Shown piece by piece: positions 32,863 through 33,361 of a stretch of DNA of 33,361 nt; position 1 is the first letter of the stretch; each line of letters begins with the position of its first letter. The DNA lies in NCBI GenBank assembly GCA_021817005.1, contig JAKAWJ010000023.1, positions 1 to 33,361 on the forward strand, written 5' to 3'. The notes under the pieces are model-generated. The model was given only the letters and a program-made list of their open reading frames with translations. It was not told the DNA's origin and did no database searches. The position numbers and the translations under genes are program-made. This DNA is from an archaeon. Lineage in GTDB: Archaea; Thermoproteota; Thermoprotei_A; Marsarchaeales; Marsarchaeaceae.

Positions 32863-33361
32863 ATGGGAACTCCGTTGGAATCGAAATTGCTCGATGAGAT
32901 GAGCCAGAAGGTTAGTCGCTGGCTCCAAGAAGCTGGTCTTTCCGTTTCGAATACTCAGAATGTGCCTGATTATTACAATGTCACTGTCTCTCCCGCGCCT
33001 CCGGCTACTGGCCCAGTGCTTACCGTAGCAAAACCAAAGGCCGAGACGCCGTTTTACGCGGTAGGCATGGGAGTGTCCATACACCCCGATCAGAGGACCA
33101 AGTGAAATGCCGAAACAAAACAAGAGAGAGGAAACTTTCTTAGCGAAATCAGGTATGCCTTTCTACTGATGAACGTGGATTTCATGTTCATACCTCCTCA
33201 AGGTGAAGTCCCCCAACATATACAGATTGTAAAACTCACATTCAACGACGGACTGACGCAAAATTCGCTTTTCAACACGTATACAAACGTAAGAAATGCG
33301 GGGCTCTATGCAATATGGAAGTTTGTGGAGAGATACGGTCAGCCAGATGTCGTCACCCCTG
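32863..33361 (+). pseudogene. DUF2299-like gene interrupted by an in-frame TGA, truncated by the window end
   Basis: Residues 1-80 (a helix ending in SRWLQEAGL, then two strands and YAVGMGVSIHPDQRTK) end at a TGA at 33103-33105. The same frame then stays open to the window end for another 85 codons and reads as a natural continuation: ERGNFLSEIRYAFLLMNVDF, then HIQIVKLTFNDGL and NVRNAGLYAIWKFVERYG. Together the two parts match the layout I recall for DUF2299 proteins (archaeal, function unknown). No start codon occurs between the TGA and ATG 33169. The gene is either a pseudogene, a sequencing error or read through. The TATA-like TTAATATAT at 32849-32857 is too close to ATG 32863, so TTG 32887 or ATG 32899 may be the true start. 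Confidence 0.6.

Overview
This window reads as archaeal chromosome. The evidence is a geranylgeranyl-reductase-type flavoprotein, archaeal promoters (TATA-like boxes about 20-40 bases before start codons), winged-helix and Lrp-type regulators, membrane-anchored winged-helix proteins, Sua5, and a DUF2299-like gene. Many genes appear to start on TTG or GTG directly behind a TATA box, which implies leaderless or nearly leaderless mRNAs. A Nitrososphaerota/Thaumarchaeota or other TACK-type archaeon is my best guess. The lineage cannot be fixed from this sequence alone, since there is no rRNA or ribosomal protein gene. I found no tRNA, rRNA, CRISPR array, transposase or phage gene.

Layout: 1-7.1 kb holds mostly metabolic genes: a MenA/UbiA-like prenyltransferase divergent from an unusual DapA-superfamily lyase, a small beta-rich protein, a PD-(D/E)XK-like protein, an amidohydrolase/acetyltransferase pair, a HAD hydrolase and the reductase-type flavoprotein. 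7.2-11.8 kb holds an aspartate-type aminotransferase, an anchored surface protein, a membrane-bound winged-helix regulator and an MFS transporter. 11.8-14.4 kb is one tight operon: ArsR-like regulator, two-TM protein, a 44-residue protein that standard length cut-offs would miss, ABC ATPase and ABC-2 permease. 14.5-17.6 kb (minus strand) holds an AmrS-type radical SAM enzyme, a GlcD-type FAD oxidase and a membrane-anchored unknown. A 907-base stretch without recognisable genes precedes a large Lrp/AsnC-like regulator that overlaps a small helical protein gene.

20-25.4 kb (minus strand) holds a CBS-pair protein, a five-gene DUF4129 / 2-TM / MoxR / DUF58 / membrane-protein operon and a second DapA/NAL-family aldolase. 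25.5-29.7 kb (plus strand) holds Sua5, a methyltransferase, a LysN-like aminotransferase, an anchored extracytoplasmic protein and a PH-like small protein. The end carries a PDZ-containing M61 metallopeptidase, a small unknown protein, a duplicated-motif membrane protein and a DUF2299-like gene broken by an in-frame TGA.

The observations I find most worth pursuing are: the interlocked promoters at 940-982, where each gene's TATA box lies inside the other gene's coding sequence; the window-wide leaderless TTG starts; the interrupted DUF2299-like gene and a possible small relative of it nearby; the regulator/ABC operon with two short helical proteins; and the DapA-family enzyme with a replaced active-site motif. 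I did not find convincing evidence of a wholly new defence or mobile system.
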